Notes: a model not told the origin generated them from the sequence alone. A DNA stretch of 14,608 nt from Bacteroidota bacterium (GCA_005786915.1 SYCM01000008.1:1-14608); one strand, 5' to 3'. Counted from the stretch's first letter, positions 1-7,523 are shown. Translations and numbers: made by a program.

Positions 1-1232
1 GCGGCCACCGCAAAACCTACATTGGCGCCATGCCCGGCCGAATCCTGCAGCAAATCAAAAAGGCGGGCGCGTCCAATCCCGTGCTCGTGCTCGACGAAAT
101 CGACAAGCTCGGCATGGGTGCCCAAGGCGACCCTTCAAGTGCGCTGCTCGAGGTGCTCGATCCCGAGCAAAACCACGCCTTCCACGACCACTTCCTCGAG
201 ATGGGGTACGACCTGTCTAAGGTGCTTTTCATTGCGACCGCCAACAACTTGGGCGGAATTCAGCCGGCGCTGCGCGACCGCATGGAGCTGATTGAGGTCA
301 CGGGCTACACCCGCGAAGAGAAGGTCAAGATTGCCCAAAACCACTTGATGCCCAAGCAGCTGCGCGAGCACGGCCTCGAACCCAAGGCCCTCAAGCTCGA
401 GGGGTCGACGGCCTCGGCACTGATCGAAGGCTACACCCGGGAGTCGGGCGTGCGCCGCCTCGACCAGCAGCTGGCCAAGCTCGCCCGCAAGGCCGCTTTA
501 GCCCGCGCCGAGGGCAAGGACTTTCCTACTAAGCCCTCCGCGGCCGACCTGACCGAGATTTTGGGTGTGGCGCGGTTCCGCAAAGACGACTACGCCAACG
601 ACGGCGTGGCGGGCGTGGCCACCGGCCTCGCCTGGACCCCGGTGGGCGGCGACATTTTGTACCTGGAATCCAGCATTGCCCCAGGGTCGGGCCGCATGAG
701 CATCACGGGCAACCTAGGTGACGTCATGAAGGAGTCCGCCACCCTAGCGCTGACCTTTCTCAAGGCCAATGCGGCGGAATTTGGTTTGGAGCCCGAGCAC
801 TTCAGCCAGTACGACATTCACCTTCACGTACCTGAGGGCGCAGTACCCAAAGACGGTCCCTCGGCCGGAATCGCGCTCTTGACTGCCCTGACCTCGCTCT
901 ACACGCAGCGTCGCGTGCGCAACGTGCTGGCACTGAGTGGCGAAATCACGCTACGCGGCAAGGTACTTCCGGTGGGCGGAATCCGTGAAAAACTCCTCGC
1001 CGCCAAGCGGGCCGGAATTAAAACGGTACTGCTCTGCGCCGACAATGAGCGCGACGTGCGCGAGATTCCCGAGGTTTACCTCAAGGGGCTCGAGGTGCGC
1101 TACGTCAAAACGATGCGCGAGGTCTTGGCCTATTCAGTGACCGATAAAAAGGTCAAAAACGCCAAGGTGCTCAGCGTGCGCAAGCCCGCGCAGGCGACCG
1201 AAGCAACCGGATCGTTGTCAGCAAAAGCGTAA
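1..1232 (+). CDS. lon: Lon ATP-dependent protease, C-terminal half (5' end outside window)
   Basis: Lon is a cytosolic AAA+ serine protease that degrades misfolded and regulatory proteins. The reading frame is open from base 3 and the first residues visible are GHRKTYIGAMPGR, which sit just after Walker A in Lon; Walker A itself lies upstream of the window. Walker B is seen as VLVLDEIDKLG (bases about 81-113). The AAA small domain follows, then the protease domain with KDGPSAGI. The catalytic Ser codon is 861-863 and the catalytic Lys (in REKLLAAK) is 990-992. Their spacing of 43 residues equals Ser679-Lys722 of E. coli Lon. About 409 residues are present, half of the usual 800 or so. A polar tail rich in Lys, Ala and Ser follows the protease core. 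The TAA stop (1230-1232) is nine bases from porQ, which lies in the same frame. Confidence 0.97.
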   Translation, partial: GHRKTYIGAMPGRILQQIKKAGASNPVLVLDEIDKLGMGAQGDPSSALLEVLDPEQNHAFHDHFLEMGYDLSKVLFIATANNLGGIQPALRDRMELIEVTGYTREEKVKIAQNHLMPKQLREHGLEPKALKLEGSTASALIEGYTRESGVRRLDQQLAKLARKAALARAEGKDFPTKPSAADLTEILGVARFRKDDYANDGVAGVATGLAWTPVGGDILYLESSIAPGSGRMSITGNLGDVMKESATLALTFLKANAAEFGLEPEHFSQYDIHLHVPEGAVPKDGPSAGIALLTALTSLYTQRRVRNVLALSGEITLRGKVLPVGGIREKLLAAKRAGIKTVLLCADNERDVREIPEVYLKGLEVRYVKTMREVLAYSVTDKKVKNAKVLSVRKPAQATEATGSLSAKA

Positions 1233-1241
1233 CTTACTGCG

Positions 1242-2252
1242 GTGCGCACAGGTCTCATTTGTATCGCATTGGCAGTTTCGGGTAGCGGATTCGCCCAGAC
1301 GGGATCGTGGTCGACCCTGAATTCGGCGGGCTCAGCGCGCTGGAACGCCTTGGCGGGGGCGGCTTGGGCTTTTCCTGCCGACGCGGCGTCTTCCACCTTT
1401 AATCCGTCGCTGGCGGCGGGTCTCGACCGCAGCCAAGCGGTGCTGAGTACGGGGCGGCTACCGAGCGGACTCCGCCTCGGTCACATGAGTGCGGCCTTTC
1501 GGCGCAAGGGCTGGTACGCGTCGGTCGGCGCGGACTACCTCAACACTGGCGCGATGCCCGAAACTAACGAGTTAGGTACCGTCATCGGAACGTTTCGCTT
1601 TCAGGAGTCCCGTCCTCGGGTGACTCTTGCCCGATCTTGGGCGGTGGGCGACCGCGGCACACAGCTCCTGGTGGGTTCCACGCTGCGCTGGACCCTGCAG
1701 ACGGCCTCGAACCTTGTGGGCCAGGCGCTTAGTACCGACTGGGGCGCCACCTTGGTGGCCGACAGCGGGCGCGTGCACGCGGCTCTGGTACTGCAGCACG
1801 CCGGCATGAGCCTCGATCCTTTAGGCTCTACCGCTGAACCGTTACCCACGGCGCTTCACGCCGCGCTCAGCCGCAAGTTTCGCTACGCGCCGTTTCGCGT
1901 TCACCTGGCGGCCCGCGACCTACAGCGCTGGAACCTGGCGGGCTACGAGCCCTTGCGCGACGTGCGCGACCCGCTGACCGGCCAGTCGACCTACAACGCG
2001 CCGTCGTGGACCAACTTGGCCCTGCGGCACCTGGCGGTCGCAGTGGAGGCCGAGCTGGGCGGACGGCTCCGCGCCCAAATAGGCTATGATTTTCGCCGTC
2101 AGCTCGAAATGCAGTTGCCAACTCGTCGAACCAACGCGGGACTGAGCTTGGGCTTTGGACTCAAGGCGGGCAAGAGCCAAATTCAATGGTCGCAGTCGGT
2201 CTACCACGTGGCAGGCCGATTCACTCAGTTTTCCTATACCCGCTCGCTATGA
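1242..2252 (+). CDS. porQ: PorQ-family type IX secretion system outer-membrane protein
   Basis: In Porphyromonas gingivalis, PorQ is a FadL-like outer-membrane beta-barrel that works with PorZ in the T9SS cargo attachment complex; the same role is inferred here. The 336-residue product begins with a signal peptide (residues 1-18, likely cleaved after GFA before Gln19). It continues with the PorQ-type opening GSWSTLNSAGSARWNALAG and an FNPSLAAG motif near residue 50. Alternating aromatic/hydrophobic beta-strands follow, and it ends in a barrel-like strand (FTQFSYTRSL). GTG at 1242 is the start: the lon TAA is only three codons upstream in the same frame, and no ATG appears until well past the signal peptide. 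The stop overlaps the cmk start as ATGA (2249-2252), so the two are probably translationally coupled. As I recall, porQ-cmk adjacency is common in Bacteroidota, which supports the call. Confidence 0.88.
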   Translation: MRTGLICIALAVSGSGFAQTGSWSTLNSAGSARWNALAGAAWAFPADAASSTFNPSLAAGLDRSQAVLSTGRLPSGLRLGHMSAAFRRKGWYASVGADYLNTGAMPETNELGTVIGTFRFQESRPRVTLARSWAVGDRGTQLLVGSTLRWTLQTASNLVGQALSTDWGATLVADSGRVHAALVLQHAGMSLDPLGSTAEPLPTALHAALSRKFRYAPFRVHLAARDLQRWNLAGYEPLRDVRDPLTGQSTYNAPSWTNLALRHLAVAVEAELGGRLRAQIGYDFRRQLEMQLPTRRTNAGLSLGFGLKAGKSQIQWSQSVYHVAGRFTQFSYTRSL

Positions 2253-2935
2253 CCCCGATTCGAATTGCCGTCGACGGATACGCCTCGACCGGAAAGTCCA
2301 CGTTGGCCAAGCGCTTGGCGGCCGCCCTCGGATTTTTGTACATCGACACCGGCGCCATGTACCGCATGGTGGCCCTTCACGCGATTCGGCAGGGCTGGGC
2401 GTCGCCCGAGGGAATTAATGCCGTCGCCATCAACGCTTCCATGGAACAGCTCCACCTCGGTTTTGCGCGCGACACCCAGGGCCGCAACCGCGCCATCCTC
2501 AACGGCGAAGATGTCGAAGATGCGATTCGGAGCATGGAGGTGAGCCGCGTCGTCAGCGCGGTGTCGTCGCTCGTCCCCGTGCGCCGCAGGTTGGTCGCAC
2601 AGCAGCAAGCCATGGGCCGAAGCCACAGCGTGGTCATGGACGGCCGCGACATCGGGACTGTGGTGTTTCCCAACGCGGAGCTCAAGCTTTTTGTGACGGC
2701 GGATGCCGACGTGCGGGCCCAGCGCCGATTTGCCGAAATGGACGCCGCCCAACCCGGAGCGGTGAGCCTCGCCGAGGTGAAGTCCAACCTTTTGCAGCGC
2801 GACAAGGAGGACCGCGAGCGGCTCGACAGCCCACTGCTGCTTGCCGACGACGCGGTGGTGCTCGACAACTCGCAGGTTTCGCCCGACGAGCTGTTTGACG
2901 CGGCCATGAAGCTCGTGGCTTCGGTAAATTCCTAA
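2249..2935 (+). CDS. cmk: Cytidylate kinase
   Basis: This cytosolic kinase phosphorylates CMP and dCMP with ATP for nucleic-acid and phospholipid precursor synthesis. The 228-residue product has the usual length. The P-loop is DGYASTGKST (9-18), a Bacteroidota-style variant, followed by YIDTGAMYR (31-39), the substrate-binding MDGRDIGTVVFP (130-141), and RDKEDRERLDSPL (184-196), which holds the lid and CMP-contacting arginines. The frame is open back to an ATG at 2186, but the family N-terminus MTPIRIAVDG starts at 2249. That ATG overlaps the porQ stop as ATGA, so 2249 is chosen. The TAA ends six bases before the convergent psd stop, with no visible terminator between them. CTP made through this pathway is also the co-substrate of the CdsA encoded nearby. 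Confidence 0.96.
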   Translation: MTPIRIAVDGYASTGKSTLAKRLAAALGFLYIDTGAMYRMVALHAIRQGWASPEGINAVAINASMEQLHLGFARDTQGRNRAILNGEDVEDAIRSMEVSRVVSAVSSLVPVRRRLVAQQQAMGRSHSVVMDGRDIGTVVFPNAELKLFVTADADVRAQRRFAEMDAAQPGAVSLAEVKSNLLQRDKEDRERLDSPLLLADDAVVLDNSQVSPDELFDAAMKLVASVNS

Positions 2936-2941
2936 TTCAGG

Positions 2942-3607
2942 CTATTGGCCGACGGCCTTGAGCCGGGCTATAACCGTTTCACCCCCGCGGGGCTTGTCGC
3001 CGATTTGGCAAAGCACCTCGGCGTCTAAAGGGAGGAAGAGGTCGACGCGCGATCCGAAGCGGATGAAGCCCACGTCTTCGCCCACCGAAACAGGTTGTCC
3101 GGGTTTGACGTACACGGCGATGCGGCGTGCGACGGCTCCGGCGATTTGGCGAATCATCACTTCTCCGTGGTTGAGGGTGTCAAAAACCAGGGTGGTGCGC
3201 TCGTTTTCGGTGCTCGACTTGGGGTGCCAGGCCACGAGGTATTTGCCTTTGTGGTACTTGGCAAACACCGTTTTTCCGCTGACGGGTGCGCGGTTGACGT
3301 GCACGTTGAGCGGAGACATGAAAATGCTAATCTGCTTGCGCGTTCCGTTGAAGTACTCGGATTCTTGGGCTTCCTCGATCACGACCACCGTGCCGTCGGC
3401 GGGCGCAATCACGTCTCCGGCTTGGGCGACGGCAGTCCGCGTGGGGTTGCGGAAGAACTGAAGCACCAGCCCCAAAAGGACCAGGCCCACCGCGAGGTAC
3501 GCACTCACGGCCCATTCAGGGGCGCCCAATTGGGTGAGGAGCACGTAGGGCAGGGCCAGAATCAGGAGGCTGACAAAAATGGTTTGGGTTCCTTCGCGGT
3601 GCAGCAT
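2942..3607 (-). CDS. psd: Phosphatidylserine decarboxylase, short (PSD-A) type
   Basis: The enzyme decarboxylates phosphatidylserine to phosphatidylethanolamine at the inner membrane, using a pyruvoyl group made by self-cleavage. The product has 221 residues, the usual length of the short type. Two hydrophobic segments (about 8-27 and 32-51) anchor it. APADG (68-72) supplies the probable catalytic Asp71, and SPLNVHVNR (98-106) is the conserved His-containing motif. The processing site is RFGSRVD (183-189): cleavage between Gly185 and Ser186 would turn Ser186 into the pyruvoyl group of the alpha chain. The ATG is nine bases after the cdsA stop, and this is the last gene of the rsfS-ftsH-LUD-cdsA-psd operon. 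It sits directly after cdsA, two steps upstream in the same pathway (CDP-diacylglycerol, then phosphatidylserine, then phosphatidylethanolamine). No phosphatidylserine synthase gene is in the window. Confidence 0.95.
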   Translation of the reverse strand: MLHREGTQTIFVSLLILALPYVLLTQLGAPEWAVSAYLAVGLVLLGLVLQFFRNPTRTAVAQAGDVIAPADGTVVVIEEAQESEYFNGTRKQISIFMSPLNVHVNRAPVSGKTVFAKYHKGKYLVAWHPKSSTENERTTLVFDTLNHGEVMIRQIAGAVARRIAVYVKPGQPVSVGEDVGFIRFGSRVDLFLPLDAEVLCQIGDKPRGGETVIARLKAVGQ

Positions 3608-3616
3608 GAGGGGGAG

Positions 3617-4237
3617 TTAAAACGTTTGAACGGCAATCAGGATGAGGACGAGGACCACGCTCGAGAGGAGGTAGCTGTCCAGTCGGTCGAGGAATCCGCC
3701 ATGGCCGGGCAGAAACACGCCCGAATCTTTAACTCCCGACACGCGCTTGAAGTAGGAGCCCACCAAGTCGCCCACCGGCGCGGCCGCAGCCACGGTCCCC
3801 GGGAGCAGAAGGGAAAGCGCCATCGAGGTGTGCAGTACGGAATGAAGCAGGACATGGCCCACTCCGAAGGTGCAGATTAGGCCTACTGCCAAGCCCTCCC
3901 ACGTCTTTTTGGGCGAAAGCACCGGCGCCATCGGCCTGCGGCCCCAAAGGCGTCCGCCCACATAGGCCATGGAGTCCGAAAGCCAAATGAGCACAAAGAC
4001 CGCAAAAATGGACTGACCGCCACCCACGCCCCATAACCAACCGGTCGCGAGGGCGCTGGAAAAGGCGTAGAGGATTCCTGCCGAGCGAAGCTTGGGGCTC
4101 AGGTTCGGGAGTTGGATGATTTCGTAGGCGACTCCGGCCAAAAGCAGGAACAGCAGGGCGGGCGTCCACGAGAAGCCGAGGCACAAGAACGCGACGACTA
4201 GGGCATACACGAGGCCCCAGAGGCTGCGCTGCATCAT
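3617..4237 (-). CDS. cdsA: Phosphatidate cytidylyltransferase (CDP-diglyceride synthase), short form
   Basis: CdsA makes CDP-diacylglycerol from phosphatidate and CTP in the inner membrane, the entry to all bacterial phospholipids. The 206-residue protein is strongly hydrophobic. It has LIWLSDSMAYVGGRLWGRRP (83-102) and LSPKKTWEG (107-115). The family signature is complete: SYFKR (161-165), then KDSG (170-173) and LPGHGGFLDRLD (176-187), with the catalytic and metal-binding acidic residues intact. Most CdsA proteins have about 260-285 residues, so this one lacks some N-terminal membrane segments; Bacteroidota versions are often short. The start at 4237 overlaps the LUD-gene stop as ATGA. A second ATG follows at 4234 in the same frame, so the protein begins either MMQRS or MQRS. 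psd follows after nine bases. Confidence 0.94.
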   Translation of the reverse strand: MMQRSLWGLVYALVVAFLCLGFSWTPALLFLLLAGVAYEIIQLPNLSPKLRSAGILYAFSSALATGWLWGVGGGQSIFAVFVLIWLSDSMAYVGGRLWGRRPMAPVLSPKKTWEGLAVGLICTFGVGHVLLHSVLHTSMALSLLLPGTVAAAAPVGDLVGSYFKRVSGVKDSGVFLPGHGGFLDRLDSYLLSSVVLVLILIAVQTF

Positions 4238-4863
4238 AGGTCGGCAAAAAGGTGGTCTTCGACGAGGAAGAAGTACAGTTCGCGGCCCTTGTTGGGGTCG
4301 ACTTTGGCTTGCAGAACGGCCTCGTCGCGCTTGCCCTTGAGGGTGATGATGCTCAGGGGGCGCTGCTCGCGGTGGAATTTGTTGATGGCGGCCATTCCGT
4401 CAGACAGGCTGTTGACGACCTGGGACACCCGGGCGACCACCAGGTGCACGGCAGGAAGTTGCGCAAACTTCAATCCTTGGGTTTGGGCGTCGGTGATCAT
4501 GATGCCTCCAGTTTGGGCCACAGCCGCATGGCAGGTGGTTGCCATGGCGTCGGCTTCGAGGGGATTGTCGTGAACGACCTGCAGTCCCGCCTGCTGAAAC
4601 CACGCGTGCAGGTGTTTTTCAGGAACAAAAAACTGGGTTTGGCCGGTTTCAGAGCCAACGGCTTTCAGGTTGTCGACGACCTCGTCAATGCTGCCGCAGT
4701 ATAAAAACAGGCCACCCGACTGGGTGAAGTGCCGCACAAAGGCCAGGTCTACGGGATCTTCGAGCGCAGCGTACTTGCCCAAATTGGGGTCCGCCACTTC
4801 GTCTCCCCCAGTTTGAGGAGCGCCGCTGAGCACCGTAAGGAATTTACCGATCCAACCCGCCAT
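4234..4863 (-). CDS. Stand-alone LUD-domain protein (LutC/YkgG-like)
   Basis: LUD-domain proteins include LutC, part of the lactate-oxidising LutABC complex. This 209-residue protein stands alone, with no lutA or lutB nearby, so lactate oxidation cannot be assumed and the function is unknown. Recognisable parts are a short N-terminal helix, an LEDPVDLAFVRHF segment (34-46) seen in Bacteroidota LUD proteins, and LFLYCGS (52-58). The LutC-like AAVAQTGGIMI (113-123) replaces the usual AETG version with AQTG. VVARVSQVVNSL (142-153) and a C-terminal KGRELYFFLVED (192-203) close the protein. As I recall, a homologue between ftsH and cdsA is common in Flavobacteriia. It lies 49 bases after ftsH and overlaps cdsA by four bases, so it is probably co-expressed with membrane proteolysis and lipid genes. 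The LUD assignment is fairly firm; the function is not. Confidence 0.82.
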   Translation of the reverse strand: MAGWIGKFLTVLSGAPQTGGDEVADPNLGKYAALEDPVDLAFVRHFTQSGGLFLYCGSIDEVVDNLKAVGSETGQTQFFVPEKHLHAWFQQAGLQVVHDNPLEADAMATTCHAAVAQTGGIMITDAQTQGLKFAQLPAVHLVVARVSQVVNSLSDGMAAINKFHREQRPLSIITLKGKRDEAVLQAKVDPNKGRELYFFLVEDHLFADL

Positions 4864-4912
4864 TTACTGGCGAAAATAACACATAAATGCTTCGCAGCGC
4901 GCGTCCACCTAA

Positions 4913-7045
4913 TTAGGCTTCAGGTTGCCCTTCGCTCTCGGTTTCGGTAGGTGCGTCGGCCAACGGGAGTTCGGTGGGGTCGGGATCAGCCTGGGGCGTA
5001 GCTACCGCCTCAGGCGACTCGGCAGCCTCGGTCGCCTCTAACCTAGCGGGCGCCTCGGCCGCCTCGGCTGAAGGGGCCTCTTCAAGTGCGGCAAGGCGTT
5101 CTTCGCGACTCTTCCAAGGGCGCTCGCCAAAAATCTCGACGAGGTTGTCCCTGAAGATAACTTCTTTGGTTAGCAGTTCCTGTGCAAGGGCCTCGAGTTT
5201 CTCTCGGTTGCCGCGGAGCAGATCTTTGGCGCGCGCGTACTGGCCTTCGATGAGCTTACTGATCTCTTCGTCGATGACCTCAGCGGTCCGCTCTGAATAG
5301 GGCTTGTCGAATTGGTATTCGTTTTGGCCCGACGAGTCGTAGTACGTGATGTTACCCAGACGATCATTTAAGCCATAGACGGCTACCATGGCTCGAGCCT
5401 GTTTGGTGACTTTTTCAAGGTCGCTCAGGGCGCCCGTGGTGATTCGACCAAAAATGACTTCTTCTGCGGCTCGACCGCCCAGGGTAGCGCACATTTCGTC
5501 GAGCATTTGGTCGGTACTGTTCAATTGGCGCTCTTCGGGCAGGTACCAGGCGGCGCCCAGGGACCGTCCGCGCGGAACAATCGTCACCTTGACCAGCGGC
5601 GAGGCGTGCTCGAGCAGCCAGCTCACGGTGGCGTGACCCGACTCGTGGTAGGCGATGATCTCTTTCTCTTCGGGCGTAATGATTTTGGACTTTTTCTCGA
5701 GTCCGCCCACGATGCGGTCTACGGCGTCTAGGAAGTCCTGCTTTTCCACCACGCTTTTGTTCTTGCGGGCGGCCACCAGGGCGGCCTCGTTGCACACGTT
5801 GGCGATGTCGGCGCCGCTGAATCCCGGGGTTTGTCGGGCCAAGAACTCGACGTCCACGTTTTCGCCCAATTTGAGCGGACGCAGGTGCACCTTGAAAATT
5901 TCAATGCGCTCGGTGACCTCGGGAAGGTCCACATAGATGATGCGGTCGAAGCGGCCGGCACGCATTAAGGCCCGGTCCAAAATGTCGGCCCGGTTAGTGG
6001 CAGCCATCACAATGACGTGCTCGTTGGTGCCAAAACCGTCCATTTCAGTAAGTAGCTGGTTAAGCGTGTTTTCGCGTTCGTCGTTACCGCCGCCAAAGGC
6101 ATTGCGGCCGCGGGCACGCCCGATGGCGTCGATCTCGTCAATGAAGATGATGCTGGGCGACTTTTCCTTGGCCTGCTTGAACAGATCCCGAACCCGGCTG
6201 GCACCCACGCCCACAAACATTTCTACGAAATCGGAGCCGCTCAGCGAAAAGAAGGGTACTTGGGCTTCACCGGCTACGGCCTTGGCCAGTAGGGTCTTTC
6301 CGGTCCCCGGAGGTCCGCTCAGCAGCACCCCTTTGGGTATTTTGCCTCCTAGGTCGGTGTACTTTTTGGGGTTTTTAAGAAAGTCTACGACTTCAAGAAC
6401 CTCGTCTTTGGCGCCGTCGAGGCCGGCTACGTCTTTGAAGGTCACCTTTACGGCGTTGTCGGCGTCAAACATTTGCGCACGGCTCTTGCCAATGTTGAAT
6501 ATTTGGCCGCCGGGTCCGCCCGCGCCGCCGCCGCCCATTCGGCGCATCAAGAAGAACCATATGGCGGCAAACAGTAAGATGGGCACTATCCAGGCCAATG
6601 CCTCGCCCCAGTAGTTCGGTTCGTCTTTGTACTCGACGTTGATTTCGGCCACCTCGGGGTGCTGGGTGTAGAAGCGCTCCATCGCCCGGTCAAATGACTC
6701 GGCGGGCATTTCAAACACATAATGAGGACCCTGGTTGGGCGCGTCGCCCAGCTTGGTCTTAGCGAGTTCGGCGTACTCGTCTAGGGCCGCCAAACTGTCG
6801 GCGTTGATGAAGACGTACACCTCTTTGCTGTTGACGACCTTGACTCGGTCGACGTGTCCGCGCTCAATGCGGGCACTTAGCTCGTTAAAGGTCGACGGAT
6901 TGGTTTGGTTACCGAACTGGCTTTGAGCGAATTGCAGTCCAAGCAGGCCTACAAAAACGGCGATGTACAGCCAGCTGAAATTGAACTTGGGAAGGCCTCC
7001 TTTGGGCGATTCGCCCGGCTTGGGGCCTTTATTTTTTTTGCTCAT
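4913..7045 (-). CDS. ftsH: ATP-dependent zinc metalloprotease FtsH
   Basis: FtsH is the membrane-anchored AAA+ protease that extracts and degrades membrane and short-lived soluble proteins. The 710-residue product has a Lys/Gly-rich cytoplasmic N-terminus, a first membrane helix (about 24-40) and a periplasmic domain (about 45-145). The second membrane helix (about 149-167) is followed by a Gly-rich linker (171-180). The AAA module has Walker A GPPGTGKT (244-251), Walker B FIDEID (301-306) and a second region of homology ending AGRFDR (363-368). The zinc site is HESGH (467-471), with the probable third ligand Asp542 in ALSDLEKVT. After about residue 645 comes a roughly 65-residue tail rich in Ala, Glu, Pro and Thr, longer than in E. 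coli FtsH. It starts six bases after the rsfS stop, so the two genes share a transcript. Confidence 0.98.
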   Translation of the reverse strand: MSKKNKGPKPGESPKGGLPKFNFSWLYIAVFVGLLGLQFAQSQFGNQTNPSTFNELSARIERGHVDRVKVVNSKEVYVFINADSLAALDEYAELAKTKLGDAPNQGPHYVFEMPAESFDRAMERFYTQHPEVAEINVEYKDEPNYWGEALAWIVPILLFAAIWFFLMRRMGGGGAGGPGGQIFNIGKSRAQMFDADNAVKVTFKDVAGLDGAKDEVLEVVDFLKNPKKYTDLGGKIPKGVLLSGPPGTGKTLLAKAVAGEAQVPFFSLSGSDFVEMFVGVGASRVRDLFKQAKEKSPSIIFIDEIDAIGRARGRNAFGGGNDERENTLNQLLTEMDGFGTNEHVIVMAATNRADILDRALMRAGRFDRIIYVDLPEVTERIEIFKVHLRPLKLGENVDVEFLARQTPGFSGADIANVCNEAALVAARKNKSVVEKQDFLDAVDRIVGGLEKKSKIITPEEKEIIAYHESGHATVSWLLEHASPLVKVTIVPRGRSLGAAWYLPEERQLNSTDQMLDEMCATLGGRAAEEVIFGRITTGALSDLEKVTKQARAMVAVYGLNDRLGNITYYDSSGQNEYQFDKPYSERTAEVIDEEISKLIEGQYARAKDLLRGNREKLEALAQELLTKEVIFRDNLVEIFGERPWKSREERLAALEEAPSAEAAEAPARLEATEAAESPEAVATPQADPDPTELPLADAPTETESEGQPEA

Positions 7046-7051
7046 CAGAAA

Positions 7052-7438
7052 TTAAACAGCTTCAACGAGGTATTGTTGGGGAAGGGCAACCGAAACCGCA
7101 TCGGCCCACAGGCCTTCGAGGTCATAAAACATGCGGGCTTCGCGCTGAAAGAGGTGCACCACCACCGACACGTAGTCCATGAGAATCCATTCCGATTGCT
7201 GCGCCCCTTCGACATGCCACGGCTTGTCGTTGGCCTCTTCGCGCACCCGTTTGTGCACGGCTTCAGCCATCGCGCTGACTTGGGTCGTGGATTGGGCCTC
7301 GGCCACAATAAAAAAATCGCACACGGCGTTTTCGAGTCCGCGCAGGTCTAGGATTACGAGGTTCTCCCCCTTAATGTCGCTCACGCCTTCGAGGGCGCTG
7401 CGCACGATTTGGGGAAGTTCGGCAAAGGATGCAGTCAT
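7052..7438 (-). CDS. rsfS: Ribosomal silencing factor RsfS
   Basis: RsfS (YbeB/Iojap family) binds ribosomal protein uL14 on the large subunit and blocks subunit joining during starvation. The 128-residue product has the full family pattern: LVILDLRGL (27-35), CDFFIVAEAQS (40-50), QVSAMAE (53-59), HVEGAQQSEWILMDY (75-89), VVVHLF (92-97), REARMFYDLEGLWADA (99-114). It is the first gene of the minus-strand rsfS-ftsH-LUD-cdsA-psd operon. The ATG at 7438 is supported by the family N-terminus and by a TAATTTTA box ending four bases upstream, which suggests a leaderless or nearly leaderless mRNA. It is divergent from birA with 89 bases between the starts. Confidence 0.95.
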   Translation of the reverse strand: MTASFAELPQIVRSALEGVSDIKGENLVILDLRGLENAVCDFFIVAEAQSTTQVSAMAEAVHKRVREEANDKPWHVEGAQQSEWILMDYVSVVVHLFQREARMFYDLEGLWADAVSVALPQQYLVEAV

Positions 7439-7442
7439 TCGG

Positions 7443-7450
7443 TAAAATTA
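7443..7450 (-). promoter_or_regulatory. Predicted -7 promoter box for the rsfS-ftsH operon
   Basis: Read on the minus strand this is TAATTTTA, one mismatch (last base) from the Bacteroidota sigma-70 -7 consensus TAnnTTTG. It ends four bases (CCGA) before the rsfS ATG, the same spacing as the exact boxes before pyrE and ddl. No clean -33 TTG at 17-23 bases was seen. Support comes mainly from the repeated geometry across the window. Confidence 0.5.
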
Positions 7451-7489
7451 CCCGCCCTTCAGCACAATTAAGGTGCCAATTTGGTCGAT

Positions 7490-7515
7490 CGGCGGAATTG
7501 CAGGGTAATTCGCCG
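7490..7515. promoter_or_regulatory. Imperfect inverted repeat abutting the birA promoter box (possible operator)
   Basis: CGGCGGAATT (7490-7499) pairs with AATTCGCCG (7507-7515): nine base pairs with one bulged G at 7495 and a seven-base loop. It lies directly against the predicted birA -7 box, in the position of the -33 element, and upstream of the predicted transcription start. It would therefore act as DNA rather than as an RNA hairpin in the birA transcript. The BirA encoded here has no DNA-binding domain, so any regulator would be another protein. A chance dyad is possible. Confidence 0.35.
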
Positions 7516-7523
7516 CATTTTTG
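7516..7523 (+). promoter_or_regulatory. Predicted -7 promoter box for birA
   Basis: CATTTTTG differs from TAnnTTTG at the first base only and ends four bases (CAGC) before the chosen birA ATG at 7528. This matches the geometry at pyrE, ddl and rsfS and supports 7528 over the upstream ATG at 7429. An inverted repeat occupies the place where a -33 element would be. Confidence 0.5.

Noticed and set aside
1230..1244. Possible lon-PorQ fusion, since the two genes lie in the same frame with only a TAA between them.
   Set aside because: PorQ has its own signal peptide and GTG start directly after the stop; a cytosolic protease fused to an outer-membrane protein makes no sense, so the shared frame is a coincidence.
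3095..3880. Long plus-strand ORF of 261 codons over psd and cdsA.
   Set aside because: It is a shadow of two well-supported minus-strand genes; its His/Gly/Glu-rich sequence matches no family pattern. High GC makes long antisense ORFs common here.
5942..6001. FtsH second region of homology differing from the E. coli form (NRADILDRALMRAGRFDR in place of a Pro-containing version).
   Set aside because: This variant is, from memory, normal for Bacteroidota FtsH, and the arginine fingers are retained.
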